64,000 bases of DNA from Durusdinium trenchii (Eukaryota; Sar; Dinophyceae; Suessiales; Symbiodiniaceae), in NCBI GenBank assembly GCA_963970005.1, contig CAXAMN010014113.1:118357-182356 (forward strand). The letters run 5' to 3'. Under the pieces are notes generated by a model. It was not told the DNA's origin. It saw nothing but the letters and a program-made list of their open reading frames with translations, and searched no databases. This document shows, piece after piece, positions 47,253 to 58,027 of this stretch (position 1 is its first letter; each line of letters starts with the position of its first letter). Both the position numbers and the translations under genes were made by a program.

Positions 47253-47364
47253 CAACTGACTGGTGCGACTCGTAGGGAATAAGGGTGGCGTTTCGCCCCC
47301 AATAGAGATTCTATTGGATCCAGCCACCCTCAATTCCCTGCTTTCGTCGCACCAGTCAGTCAAA
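47253..47364. repeat. Imperfect foldback between two exons
   Basis: The left arm from 47253 ('gactggtgcgact', then 'agggaataagggtggc') is mirrored by the right arm 47322-47364 ('gccaccctcaattccct', then 'gtcgcaccagtcagtc'). It sits in the gap between the exon ending at 47180 and the one beginning at 47461, so it would be spliced out. Confidence 0.65.
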
Positions 47365-47460
47365 CAATCATTCAGACTGCCAACAATCTCACCACTCAAA
47401 CCCGAACTGATGGTGAACTGATGGTGAACCCGAGCTGAACCATTCAATCCCTTGGACCAG

Positions 47461-47616
47461 ATTTGGGAGAAACACACGGAGCGGAGCGGAGACGAAGTGA
47501 CCATTTCACCGCCTTCGACTCGACCGGGACGCGGTGGGCACCGTGCGGAGTCCGGGTTCGAGTCCGGCTGGCGATCTGAAGAAGAAAGCGACATGGATTG
47601 GATGAAGCTTCTCTGA
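47461..47616 (+). CDS. Probable terminal exon, two possible frames
   Basis: Follows 'cccttggaccag'. In the frame that fits the phase of 47180 it reads 'SDHFTAFDSTGTRWAPCG' and stops near 47580. In another frame it reads 'KHTERSGDEVTISPPSTRPG', ending 'MDWMKLL' and a stop at 47616. Both look coding. Confidence 0.4.
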   Translation: MWEKHTERSGDEVTISPPSTRPGRGGHRAESGFESGWRSEEESDMDWMKLL

Positions 47617-47802
47617 ACTTGCAGATGAACAAGTTCAGGTCGTGGAACTTCTGTGTCTCCTGAAGAGGACTAAGAGTTACTGTGAGTTCTGGGCATTTGG
47701 TGTTTTTCGCAACCACAGAAGCTGAGAAAGGAGGTTCTGTGGTGTGTCTCCTCAAGCCGGAAAATAACCTTCAAAAAGCCCTCAACATGTTCAGAACTCC
47801 TC

Positions 47803-47883
47803 ATGGACCGGCGAAGCGAAGGCGATGGCCCGCCGATGCAGGTGACGGTGGCCTACGTGGAATCGCGGCTCTTCATGGCGGAG
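47803..47883 (+). CDS. Possible first exon of a new gene
   Basis: Starts at a Met in 'MDRRSEGDGPPMQVTVAYVE', continues 'SRLFMAE' and ends GAG before GTGGGG. Phase 0. Third positions are mostly G/C. Function unknown. Confidence 0.42.
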
Positions 47884-48301
47884 GTGGGGTTAAAAACACT
47901 AAATGGCACCTTGCACCTTACTTTCCCGGCGACGTCCAGCATCGTTGGAGCGACTTCACATGACTGGCTGAGGCTCCAGGTGGTTTGGTCTGCAGGTGGT
48001 TTGACCAAACCAGTGTTTCACCAAACCAGTGGGCGCCGGGATCGACCGTCTCGGGGCGCCGGGGCCACAGAACTGCAGTGGCACCGAGGCCAAGGGACCC
48101 AGAAAAAAGATAACCGGAAAAAACCACTTGATCCAGGTGTCACAGAATGTAGATCATTGATCGACGGTTGATGAATAAAGCATCATCTCCCCCCAACCTT
48201 CGATTGGTTTTACATAATCCGTTCTTTTTTGGGGGGGGAGGGGAGGGGGGTTGACATGAACCGGGTGTCTGGGCCCGATCGTGATCGTTTCGCCTCACTA
48301 G

Positions 48302-48402
48302 GCCTCTGCGGACCCCAGCGCGTGCAACGACTGGGATGATCCCCTGGAGGACGAGGCGTCTGCCCACCCGGTGGACCGACCCGCGGGTCTCCGGAGACCC
48401 CG
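48302..48402 (+). CDS. Acidic exon, unrecognised
   Basis: Between 'cgcctcactag' and CG|GTGACC. It reads 'ASADPSACNDWDDPLEDEAS', then 'AHPVDRPAGLRRP'. Good composition; may follow 47803-47883. Confidence 0.45.
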
Positions 48403-49215
48403 GTGACCGCGGTGACCGCGGCTGCGGTTCCGAGACACCGGGGGACTTCGTCTCACAGAGACACGGAACCAGATGGAAGAGACGAGGTTCGTTGTGAGGT
48501 TTTGACGTGGTTGATTCAGCTGTGATCTCTGCAGCGACAGTATGTTGGCACGATCTGACATGGTGAAGTTGCGCCTCTATTCTGAATATCCATGCACTCC
48601 ATGGTCAATGTTGACGAACATACCATACATAGTCTAGGATAGATCTATTTGTCAGCTGGAATAATCATGATCATGGTTACGTGGATGGCATGGCCTCGAT
48701 TTCGGATGACCAGGAATCATCCTCCTGCCAAACAGGTGGTGGTTTTCCACTTCCATGTCAATGACTTGGAGTATATAGGACATATACCTGTGAATAACAT
48801 TGAATAACCAGGTCATAGAAAATACGACCAGGTCATTGCACTGTCATCAATGACCATTTTCCACTTCCATTCTTCACCACGGGGCACTGGATCCATTTGA
48901 GCCGTATGCTCGGTCCGACGGTCAGACTTGCTTGAAGTCGCCCATGTCCTTTTTTGCATCACCAAGTGGTGCGACATCGCTTGGTTATATATATAGGTCC
49001 TAGTAGTCATGATTCGAAACAAACTAAGCTGTCTCATAATATCCAATCCCCAATCCTTGAATAGTTGCATGGCAGTTAAGCTTTTGCTGGCAAACTGGCA
49101 AACTCTTCTGCGGCTTTCACCCACAGCGTCTGCTTGGAAGAATCAGATCAGTTCGCAGGTGCTTCGAGCCGAACAGCTGGAGGTGCTTTCAAACCTCGGA
49201 AGGTGCAGATATCAG

Positions 49216-49301
49216 GACCGCCCCGGCAAGCCGCTTCGACACGGCCGTAGGTCCGCTGTTTCAGGGCCACCGATGGCCGGCCGTGGCGAAGCAAAGAAGA
49301 G
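49216..49301 (+). CDS. Short basic exon
   Basis: Between 'gcagatatcag' and AG|GTGCCC. It reads 'DRPGKPLRHGRRSAVSGPPM', then 'AGRGEAKKR'. Basic and low-hydrophobic; function unknown. Confidence 0.42.
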
Positions 49302-49380
49302 GTGCCCACACCCGGTGTTGGTAGGATAGAACAAGTCCTCGACCACCTGCAGGTTCGTGGGTCTTTGTGTTGAGCCATAG

Positions 49381-49626
49381 CAAGATATAGCGAGTTCACT
49401 TGTTACATTTGGTCAAACCGCTGCGATCAGCTATGGAAAGCAGCACTTCTTTTCAGAACGACGGAAAGATGTAGAAACAACTGTGAACGCACTCATTGAC
49501 AGTGAAGCCTTCACGGTCGAGTGGATACCTGGAGACCTGAGACATGAGACATGGTTAAACTTGGATGTTGTTAGCTGGATGGGATTCGCGCATGCATCAA
49601 CCTTGCACTATGAAGTAAAGACATAG
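49381..49626 (+). CDS. Exon or exon end without its own Met, 81 residues
   Basis: Open from an in-frame TAG just before 49381 to TAG 49624-49626. It reads 'QDIASSLVTFGQTAAISYGK', 'QHFFSERRKDVETTVNALID' and 'AFTVEWIPGDLRHETWLNLD'. Strongly protein-like throughout, with mixed alpha/beta character. It has no start codon near its 5' end, so it is easy to miss. Probably a terminal exon of an unrecognised gene. Confidence 0.5.
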   Translation, partial: QDIASSLVTFGQTAAISYGKQHFFSERRKDVETTVNALIDSEAFTVEWIPGDLRHETWLNLDVVSWMGFAHASTLHYEVKT

Positions 49627-49734
49627 CTCTTGAGCCCCTCGCCAGCTAAGGAGGTAGTCGAGGTCCAGACTTTTGAGTTGGACTTCTTCCAATGCCTTCG
49701 ATCCAACGTCTCGGATGTCGATAGCCAAGGATAC
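49597..49734 (-). CDS. Minus-strand exon, 45 residues, overlapping the plus exon end
   Basis: Starts after 'ggtctgctag' and reads 'VSLAIDIRDVGSKALEEVQL', 'KSLDLDYLLSWRGAQELC' to a stop at 49597. The 'GSKALEEVQLKSLDL' pattern is faintly like a leucine-rich repeat. It overlaps the plus-strand exon 49381-49626 by 30 bases; the true exon may end earlier at a donor. Confidence 0.42.
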   Translation of the reverse strand, partial: VSLAIDIRDVGSKALEEVQLKSLDLDYLLSWRGAQELCLYFIVQG

Positions 49735-50003
49735 CTAGCAGACCTTGCACAGGTGTGGAAAGAGGCCCGACCCACAGCACATGAATCGGTGCCGCCATAG
49801 GCTTGACAGATTGGTGTCGATCTGACACCACTTCCCATTTTCTTGCGTGTGAAGAGGAAGAAACTCGCATTGGTGTGCAATAAAAATAGGTAGACCTCCC
49901 AGGCAACGACCCTCCTGGAAGGTTCAGGAAATCGACGAGTCTACCCATTGGGCCTCGGGGTCTCCCTGAAACTCTACACACCTCGTCCACCCGGAAAAAC
50001 CAG

Positions 50004-50111
50004 CTTCTTCCGACCCTCGCGACAGCGCGACAGCGGACGAAAACGCGACGTCCCACCGCCCCGCCAGGACACCGCGCAGCACATCATGAAGCATTTCGAA
50101 GAGATCTCCAG
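50004..50111 (+). CDS. Probable exon, unrecognised
   Basis: After 'ggaaaaaccag', ending AG before GTATCC. It reads 'PSRQRDSGRKRDVPPPRQDT', then 'AQHIMKHFEEIS'. Very high G/C third positions. A downstream Lys/Arg-rich frame at 50200-50310 may or may not be coding. Confidence 0.45.
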
Positions 50112-50982
50112 GTATCCGATCGGATCTGCAGGGGGTTGCGTCCCGCTCCGCTGCGGCTCCGGTGGATCGGGGGGTCGGCAGTCGGTGTTGGGTCAGGGAT
50201 TGGGTCGCCTTGACGAGGAAAAGCGGGGCAGAACGAGGAAGCGCGGGGCAGAAGAAGCGCTGACAAAAGTGCCAAGGAAGAAGAAGAAGAGGGAGAAGAG
50301 GATTGACATGTCAGGATCATCCAGAGTTTTTTTCCTACGCTCTACAGGGCGACCATGGACCGCAGCCCAACCTTCAGTTTAGTGGGTGGTGAATGAGGAG
50401 GATCGAGGATTGACACTTGTTCCTACATGCCACGACACCATGTTCCTACGAAGCAGGGCTGCAGCAGGGCTGCCAGACAGTTGGACCAGAACATCGGGTC
50501 CGAGGACTGGGACCTTCCCTTCCTTCGGCCGACTCCTGCGGTGCCTCAGATGACTGTCATATGACTCATATATGGGAGTGTGGATGGACCCCGGCCATCC
50601 ACGCTCCCAACGAAAATGCGCTAAAACCGGGTTGATCCCGTGGGTGGCGGAGCGGTCCACGACAGGCCGTGTTGGATGCCATGGAAATACTTTCCTTGAG
50701 ATGCCAGTGGTTCTTTTGAAGGGATGTCGACTGACTGAGATCCACTTCAAACGTTTCAAGAACCCAAACCTTGATTGGGCCTGACTCACCTCGATCGGTG
50801 GCAATCGAATGACCCCAACCCAGGATTTTCACGGGGTTGAACTGCCCCAGGATCAAGATCATCATTGAATCCCCTTGAAATTCCTGCAGTTTTAGAACTT
50901 TGTTGTGATGCCAGCCATTGTTACAGAGCGTCCCGACTTGGTTGTCGGCGGACTTGAGTCAGCCCGCTGACCCGCTGACGAG

Positions 50983-51117
50983 GCTTGGGGAGCAAAATTT
51001 GATCTCCCAGCAGGTCTTCGAAAAGAAGATGACGTCCGGACCTCGGCAACGAAGGCATACACTTTGGACGAACACATGGAACATCTGTTTGTAGAGGACA
51101 GTCATCTGCAAAAAAGG
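50983..51117 (+). CDS. Probable exon, unrecognised
   Basis: After AG at 50981-50982 it reads 'AWGAKFDLPAGLRKEDDVRT', 'SATKAYTLDEHMEHLFVED', ending near AGG|GTCCC. Phase 0 to 0. Convincing composition. No family recognised. Confidence 0.48.
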
Positions 51118-52415
51118 GTCCCATTGCGTCCACGGGAACCGTGTGTTCGGAACCGAGTGTACAGTGGTCCCTGTGGTGAAACCAGACGCTCGATGCCACC
51201 AGACGCTCGATGCCACCCCAGTGGGAAGAGAATTCTTTTACTTTAGGGGTCAATAGAATAGATAGAGATCATAGATGGAATGTGAATCGCAGTCATGTCT
51301 CACTCCTGGAGTCTGGTAAGACGTGCCATATTCATTCTATGTTCTAGACAATTATGCTTACTGCGTAAGCATGACTATACTTAGCAAGTGTGGTGATCAG
51401 TCTTGGCTATCAGACTATATAGTTGCCCTCCCAAGCTGCTGGGCGAGCTGCAGGTAAGTATTCAAAAAAACACAGCAGCCATGCGCACACACAAAGAAGG
51501 GCTCCGGGACTCCGGGGCGTTGGATATCCAGACAGGTTGTCATCCTTGCACTGGTTGAGGTAATCGGACATTGAAAGCCGTCTACGATGCTCTGCGATGT
51601 TGGGTTTGAGACTAGTTCACATCGCTCAAGTCGAGGGTTAGCCACTCTGTTTCTGGTTGCCTGCCACGTGGGGGACGGTAGCAACTTCTAGTCGCGCCAA
51701 ACCGCACCTGTCCCAGGTGGCTCGTCTACATGATGGGAGCCTTGGTCGGAGGTCATGCCTCGGCGAAGGCCAGAACGGCAGCCTGGACAAGGACGAGAGA
51801 GGCGAACGCAGATCTGTGGATTTAGTTGCCTCGGATGGACAGCTTGAACAGCTTAACACGTTTTCCAAGATCCTATTTTTGGAGATCTGACGAAACCCTG
51901 GAGATAGGGGTGGACAAAAGGGGGGGCTGAACGATGGATCAGTGGATGTGACTAAGTGGAAACTCTTCTACAAAGAGGAACGTCGCAACCAACCAGAGGC
52001 CTTGAGGGGGAATGAGTGAGATTTTGATTTCGCTTCGCAGGACCACGTTAACTGGTAGGCGCTTGCGAGCGCGATCAAGCGCGCCCAGTTTCCCAAGCAA
52101 CCCGTTTTGTCCAAAAAGTCCGATCCCAATTCGATCCAAAGTGACCGGGGGTTCTCCGGCTGAGCACTCCATCTGAGCAGGCCAACCGCACTGACACCGA
52201 GTGTGCGCCAACGCACGTGGTGAATGGTTGGAGGGCCCAGATTGGAAGTAACGAGATGATGAAGAAGATGGAAGGTGGGAAGATTGGAACTCTTTGAAGG
52301 TGTTCAAGCCTGGAGTTTGGAAGTTTGGACATGAGATTCACATTTCAGAGGAGGGCTGACGGTTTGATCCACCTGCCGTTGAGGTGGATTCTTAAGTAAA
52401 GGACCTTGAAGGTCC

Positions 52416-52823
52416 TTGAGTGCAAAAAGCGCCCCGGATATTTCAGATAGCTTGATGTTCAATCTTGATGCACCCAATCCTGTTGCTCGAACATCAGGAT
52501 TGGACTCCCCTCTTGTTTCACGTGAACGACGTGTACTTTTGATACCATTTCATACAACACAAATCCCAACTGCTTTCCCTGGTGAAAGACATCCAGATCC
52601 CACCAACCAAAACCCTTCGGTTCCAGTCCAGAGGAGCGATGCGGTCTCCCCTTTTTCCCAGACGCCCCCTTGTACCGTCAAACGAAGGAGTGAGCACATG
52701 TGCTCTGATCGGAGAGCCCGACTCCGGAGCTCCGTGATGGAATTGTTTTCTCACTTTTGTCATCAAGTAGAAACACATGGACAATGGCTAGGACCGGGTA
52801 ATGGAGATCCGGTTTGTGTGTAG
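52416..52823 (+). CDS. Unrecognised 135-residue open frame
   Basis: Reads 'SAPDISDSLMFNLDAPNPVA', a Pro/Thr/Ser-rich middle, then 'RSSVMELFSHFCHQVETHGQ'. Longer than typical chance frames, but third positions are not biased. Could be a real low-complexity exon. Confidence 0.3.
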   Translation: MSAKSAPDISDSLMFNLDAPNPVARTSGLDSPLVSRERRVLLIPFHTTQIPTAFPGERHPDPTNQNPSVPVQRSDAVSPFSQTPPCTVKRRSEHMCSDRRARLRSSVMELFSHFCHQVETHGQWLGPGNGDPVCV

Positions 52824-53185
52824 GGGGACTTCCAGCCACATGCAGACAGGATGGTCCTGATACTGTTTGGACATTTTTCACTTCTTTGACGTTGGACTGT
52901 CTGAAGCTGTGCATTTCAATGTTCAGTTTTGATCCCGGATTTTCCATTCGGAACTGGGCAACCCGCCAATGATCTAGATGGTCGAACACAATCCACAAAG
53001 AACATGAAGATTTAGTCATCTAGAATCTTGGGTGATACTTCTGATACTCACAAATTTCTGCTTTCAGATTCATGTCCAAGAGTAAGAAAATCATAGAACA
53101 TCCACACCTCCAAAAAACCATCCGACAATCTAATCAGAATGCTTTTCTTTTCATGCCAGAAAAGACTGCCCTTCTGCATTTTCAG

Positions 53186-53275
53186 GTAGAAATTCAGCCA
53201 AACCAACCACCTCCCCTTTTGCTTCCCGACTTCGTTCGACTTCGTTCCGGAATCCACCGGTCCTGGAGAACGCAG
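53186..53275 (+). CDS. Probable exon
   Basis: Between 'ctgcattttcag' and CAG|GTGAGC, both strong signals. It reads 'VEIQPNQPPPLLLPDFVRLR', then 'SGIHRSWRTQ'. No domain recognised. Confidence 0.45.
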
Positions 53276-53317
53276 GTGAGCTGGCTGGACGCATCTTTCG
53301 GCTGGTGAACCTCACGG

Positions 53318-53437
53318 CTCGGGTTCGTCCTCGCTCGGATCGGGCGGCGTGGACCGGCCGGGACGGAACGTTTCGGAACGCGGGAAAGGGCACGTGGAGT
53401 GCTCGGCCCCAAGAAGTGGGGCTCAAGCAATTTCAAG
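53318..53437 (+). CDS. Probable exon, Gly/Ser-rich
   Basis: Reads 'GSSSLGSGGVDRPGRNVSER', 'GKGHVECSAPRSGAQAIS'. High G/C third positions. Other frames are open; edges uncertain. Confidence 0.36.
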
Positions 53438-53589
53438 ATGTGAAGAACCAGTTTCGATGCATGTACCCATGCATGTACCCTGCCAGTGGCCGATTTCCTC
53501 GCAGGTGCAGCAGAAAGGCACCTGCGAGGGACTTGAAATCGCGTGAGCCTGGCAGGAGTTACTTTGGACGAATTCATGTCCAGACATAC

Positions 53590-53697
53590 TAGGAGCAAGA
53601 AGCTACTCTAGTACTAGAGGCTCCTGGCATCGCTACTAGGAGCAAGGACGCTACTAGGGGCTCCAGGCCGTACTACTAGGAGCAAGAAGCTACTAGG
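53590..53697 (+). repeat. Dispersed 'ctactaggagcaag' repeat, copy 3
   Basis: Three successive 'ctactaggagcaag' blocks separated by 'gctactagaggctcctgg'-like spacers. Follows an exon-rich stretch at 53186-53440. Confidence 0.8.
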
Positions 53698-54542
53698 CAT
53701 ACTTGCATATATTTGCATACATTGGGTGGTTTCAGGGGCCAATGTGGGCATATCGGATGGACTTTTTGAGAGTTCAGTGATGGTTTCGACCTTCGACTTG
53801 GGGCGGGAAAGGGGACAAGAAGTGGCCCAACAGCTTTGTCTCCCTGGCTCCGTTCAAAGATGTTGGTTGGTGGTCTTCACCCCACCATCCTGGTCGATGA
53901 CCCAGACTCTTCTTGTGGATTTCTGGCAGACCCACTGGCCCAAGCAGATCTGGCCGCATGAAGAGCTTCGGCACGCAGTGTGAAGTCACGGTCTTTGAGA
54001 CGTCTTTCAGTGGTTTCAGAGGTTCGATGGTACTGGCACCTCGTTCGATGACTTAGACAGATGGGGGTCCAAATTGAACCACCGACCTTGGGGCCTGCGC
54101 GATCTACCTCAATCCATTATACTGCCTGGCAGAGTGACCCAAAAAGCCAGATACCTCTACTAACGATGGCCTCCAACCTAGTAGCGATGCTGGGAGAGTG
54201 ACTTAGAAAGCCAGGTACCTCTACTTCCTCGAGCAGTTCCGAAAACTCTACATTGGAGAGCATGCGAAGCAGGTGGTGCAGCAACAGGCCTGGCGGACGG
54301 TCGTGCGGTCGGTCCATAGCCACGCGTCATCCTCCGACTCGCTGGGCTTAACCATGTTCCGGATGTTCCACCCGCAAGCATCACTCACCAGTGGTGGACA
54401 CTGACCACCTCGGCAGACGGAGTTAGCAGGGGCCTTTCTTGTGAAGTTGTAAGGGTCCCAGGATTCTCGGGTTCGAGGGGACACGTTAGCATTTGGAAGT
54501 AGGGGAAGTAGGACATGTTGATTGAGCACATCCGCAGTAAAC

Positions 54543-54573
54543 CCCATTTACATCCATTTACATCCATTTACTG
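54543..54573 (+). repeat. Tandem 'atttacatcc' repeat
   Basis: Three perfect 10-base copies, with no coding sequence around. The non-coding stretch 53700-55030 also holds G runs near 54785-54808. Confidence 0.7.
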
Positions 54574-54702
54574 ATTTTACCGCGAAAGAAGAACCGGACA
54601 CTTGCCGCAGCCCCTTGTGAGAAACGGCTCCGTCCTCGCTATCTGATGCCGGAGTAGATTCCTTTGAAACGGATCGTTAACCCACCCATCGGTTTGAAAA
54701 AG

Positions 54703-55032
54703 ATCCGATTCAGAAAGTACGGTTCAGAAACCACGATTCAGAAACGACGAAGAACAAAGAACGATTCAGAAGTTCAGCTGGTGGGTGGGGGGGGCGGGGG
54801 GGGGGGATAATGACGTGCGGTTTCCTTTTCTTGTGAGCAAGGTGAAGAAGCACATCAAACACACAAGCCCCAGGCCCACAGAACAAGAATAAGCAAATTC
54901 AAAACGAACACAGTAGACTGCTGAGGCCGAAACCCTTCCTTTTGATTGAGTTGATCGCCTGGCCTAAAGTTCACGGTAGTATCCGAATCAAGTTTTCCGA
55001 ATCAGGCTGTAGTTTCGGGATGGTTTCCGAAT
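54703..55032. repeat. Scattered short inverted motifs 'gattcagaaa' / 'tttccgaatc'
   Basis: Four plus-sense 'cgattcagaa'-type copies lie between 54709 and 54775, and three opposite-sense 'ttccgaatc' copies between 54980 and 55032. A G-rich run lies between the two clusters. Confidence 0.5.
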
Positions 55033-55174
55033 CCGTCCTTGACTCTCCGGTTTCACAATTTCTCTTTTAGGCAGGGCGTTGACGGGCATGTTTGGGCTCC
55101 GCAGCACTCACGGCTTAAAGCTGCGTATTGCGAATTGGAAGGACAAGCTCAAGAAGCGTTCTCCAAGCTGAGAG

Positions 55175-55417
55175 TTGTTCGGCACTGCTTCCCCCAATTC
55201 AGAAGTGGTTCTTTGGCACGTGGTTCTTTGGTCTGACCAGCACGTGGCCATGGCAGCTTTGTGTCTTCGCAAAACTGCGGCAAGAGTGTCCTTTGGGCAA
55301 GTGGAGATCTTTAGCTACACCCTGGAACCGCTTGAAGGGCCGGCGAGAGACACTTGTTGCCTGAGGTTCAGGAATCTTTGTGGGGGGTTTCGCGCCAAAT
55401 CCATCCAAATCCACTAA
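55175..55417 (+). CDS. Possible exon, 80-residue frame
   Basis: Reads 'AMAALCLRKTAARVSFGQVE', 'IFSYTLEPLEGPARDTCCL'. Protein-like, but no clear splice borders. Confidence 0.3.
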   Translation: MFGTASPNSEVVLWHVVLWSDQHVAMAALCLRKTAARVSFGQVEIFSYTLEPLEGPARDTCCLRFRNLCGGFRAKSIQIH

Positions 55418-55871
55418 ATGTTCGGCTGTTTAGATCATGTGTTATGTCTTTGAGCAGTTGAGTCGTTCTCAAGATTTGTATTGGTTTGTCCGAAGCTGTG
55501 CTTCTTTTCACACAAACCGTACCCATGTCTGAAGTTTTGGGGGATCCCCCTGCCCTCCTCGAAAAGTCTCGCCTCTGACCTTCTGACCTTTTGACCTTGC
55601 AAACCATTCGATTTCTTCCGGAGGAAGTCGTCGTGCCAAACCATTCGATGTATGCCCTAGAAGTCCAGTTCGACTATATTTTGACTGGCTGAAGTAAAGG
55701 AAGTTCCCGAAATCAGGTCCCCTAGTCAGACCATTCTTTTTATAGTCTTTGACTCCCAAGGTATGTGTGTCTGGTTTGGAGTCCGAACCGATGTCCGCGG
55801 ATACTCGGGACTCCGAGTGGGTGGAGACGATAGTGGGGAGACGATGAGAGCATCGGAGAGCTCTTGGAGAC

Positions 55872-56066
55872 TTGGGTCGATGTGAAGCTAAGAGAAGCCC
55901 CCCCCGCGTGTCCGGAAAAGACGCACGTCCAGTGTACTCACCTGCGCAACTGCCAGCTGCAAGTGAGGAGATGAGATCAGTGGAGAATGCTTGGTTTGAC
56001 GAAAAGGTGCGACTTCTTCTCCAGAAAATGTCGTCGATCAAAGCTGCAAAACTCAGATCCACTTAA
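55872..56066 (+). CDS. Terminal exon ending 'KLRST'
   Basis: Frame to TAA 56064-56066. The distal part, 'EEMRSVENAWFDEKVRLLLQ' then 'KMSSIKAAKLRST', is clearly protein-like. A likely acceptor is after 'cagctgcaag' near 55962, so the part before that may be intron. A 184-residue minus frame overlaps it. Confidence 0.45.
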   Translation: MGRCEAKRSPPRVSGKDARPVYSPAQLPAASEEMRSVENAWFDEKVRLLLQKMSSIKAAKLRST

Positions 56067-56407
56067 AAAACCTCCAGCATCTAAAATGTAGGGACTCCGC
56101 CATGAACAGCTTCAAAACGATGTCCGCGATGAAGCAGAACTGACAGGATCTACCAAATTTCATAAACAACCTCCCACTACTTTCCTATTTTTGGGGAGTG
56201 CATTGACCAGTAAAGAGGCAGGCAGTTTCGTTGAACTTGAAAGCTACACTACATGTCACACGAATCCATGTTGAGGCAGTGTTATTTACCTATTGCCTTG
56301 CAGTTTTTTCAAAATTCCACCAGTTTTCAGAAGTTTGAGGGCGCCCATCCCATTAATCCACCATCACAGCCCATCCTCTACACGTGTTTGTGTGCGGGAA
56401 AACGCAC

Positions 56408-57092
56408 CAGGTGTGCCCCATAAAGCTCTCGGCAGCGAAGACAACCGACTTTGCATTGTCGCAGTCCAAGATTTGGCTGCGAAGGTCCTCTGTGGATGAC
56501 ATTTGAGAGTGATGGGCAATGCCGCGTGCCTCCAATTCTTTGGTCAGCGAAGTGAAGCTTCAGTGAGGTCAGAATATGGCCACGTGAAGCCCGCGAGCTG
56601 CATAACCTTTTATAATGGCTAATGTAACCAGATGTAACCAGAAATTGAGCCAGGCATTTTTTGAGCAGGTCAAGACTCGTGTAAGAAGAATGCTTCGAAA
56701 GATATTTGCATCTCTTGTGCGCTATTCTGCTCAGTGCCTTGCTCATACTGGAACATTCAACACATCTATATGTACCGTTTATGTCCCTGTATAGCTCCTT
56801 TTTAGCGGTGGAAAGACGCGTGATCTGCCGCGTCTTCACGCATGCCATCTGGTGCTCTGGACTCCTGGCTGTGCGCTACGGCCATTGATGGCCGTGCGGT
56901 TTTGCTCTTGCTGAAGTTGATGGACAGGCTCTCATTCTTTTTTGTTATGTAAGGAACCTGCGGACTAGCCGTGCCATGAAGAACCCTCTTGTGATTCTTC
57001 ATGTCCGATGGCTTCTTGCGAGAGCTCCCTTTCTCTTGCGTGCCAAACAAGCAGAACAGATGCTTGTTTTTGGTTGCAGCCATGGGTGACAT
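56408..57092 (-). CDS. Minus-strand gene, first exon and a later exon
   Basis: Exon 56958-57092 starts at Met 57092 and reads 'MAATKNKHLFCLFGTQEKGS' and 'SRKKPSDMKNHKRVLHGT', ending CAG before GTTCC. Exon 56408-56557 reads 'LTKELEARGIAHHSQMSSTE' and 'DLRSQILDCDNAKSVVFAAE', ending before GTGCG. A middle exon may lie near 56820-56890. The first exon is basic; the second looks like a coiled helical segment. No family recognised. It is an opposite-strand island within the plus-strand block. Confidence 0.48.
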
Positions 57093-57922
57093 AAGTTTCA
57101 GGAAGGCATATCATTAATATTATATGGCTTCTCCAATGAATGTTGTAGAGAAATTGCGGAAAGTACTGATTTGGTCTATCCTAGATGAAGCTCATGAAGC
57201 ATCCATGTGCATCAATTTTCGGTGGCTGCATAGGGCGTGTGGCAGTGCGCCAAGCCTCTGCCAAGCCTCTGCCCTGGTGCACCCGCTGCTGAACACAACG
57301 CCAGTGATTCTTAGGCAAAAACCAACGTCTGCGAGGGCTTTTTCACACCTCTAGTGATCTGCAGTGCCATTCAGGTGGTCATTTGAGTGATCTGCAGTAC
57401 CCTCCCAGTGAGCAGGTCATCTGCAGGTGATTTGATGTGATTTCTGTCTTGTCACACCGCGTGCCGACCTCCTTCGATCCGACATCCGCGACGAGACCGG
57501 GGGGGGGTTGGAAGAGGTGTCGTGCGTGGTGCGTGGGTGGAAACCCCGTGTGGGTTCCACCTGGGTTTCTGGGCGCTTTTTGTTTGGTTCTTCATGGAGC
57601 CCATAACCAAACGCTACTAGGGCATCGCCTTTGAACGGAGCATTCTTGCTACGAACGAAGCTCCTGGCATTGCCACATATGACCACGAGTCTTTCCTCGA
57701 ACTTTTTTCGGCGGAGGGGCGGAGGGTTCCCCGATTCCGCAGCGGTGCAAGAGGTTCCAAAAAAACTGGTAAAGCAGCGGGGGAGGGTGATGGCTGGCAG
57801 AGAGATCCCTCTCTATGAATAATAGCTCACATTTTCTTGGTCTTTCTAACTCTAACTCAAGAAGAGCAGTTTTGAAAGGACCAATACCGTATATTTCAAC
57901 CATTGGTGCCTGGACACACCAG

Positions 57923-58027
57923 CGGCACACCGGACCCCCGGTAAATTCCGCGCGGCGACCCGCCAGGTGAACGAGCGCCTGGCGACGGTCTTGGGGTTGG
58001 AGGATGAGAACGCGGTGCCACCGCGGG
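57923..58027 (+). CDS. Strong exon, unrecognised
   Basis: Between 'ctggacacaccag' and CGG-G|GTACGT. It reads 'GKFRAATRQVNERLATVLGL' and 'EDENAVPPR'. Almost every third position is G or C. Amphipathic helix likely. Confidence 0.52.

Noticed and set aside
55508..56062. 184-residue minus frame
   Set aside because: Overlaps the clearer plus-strand terminal exon at 55872-56066. Not fully excluded.
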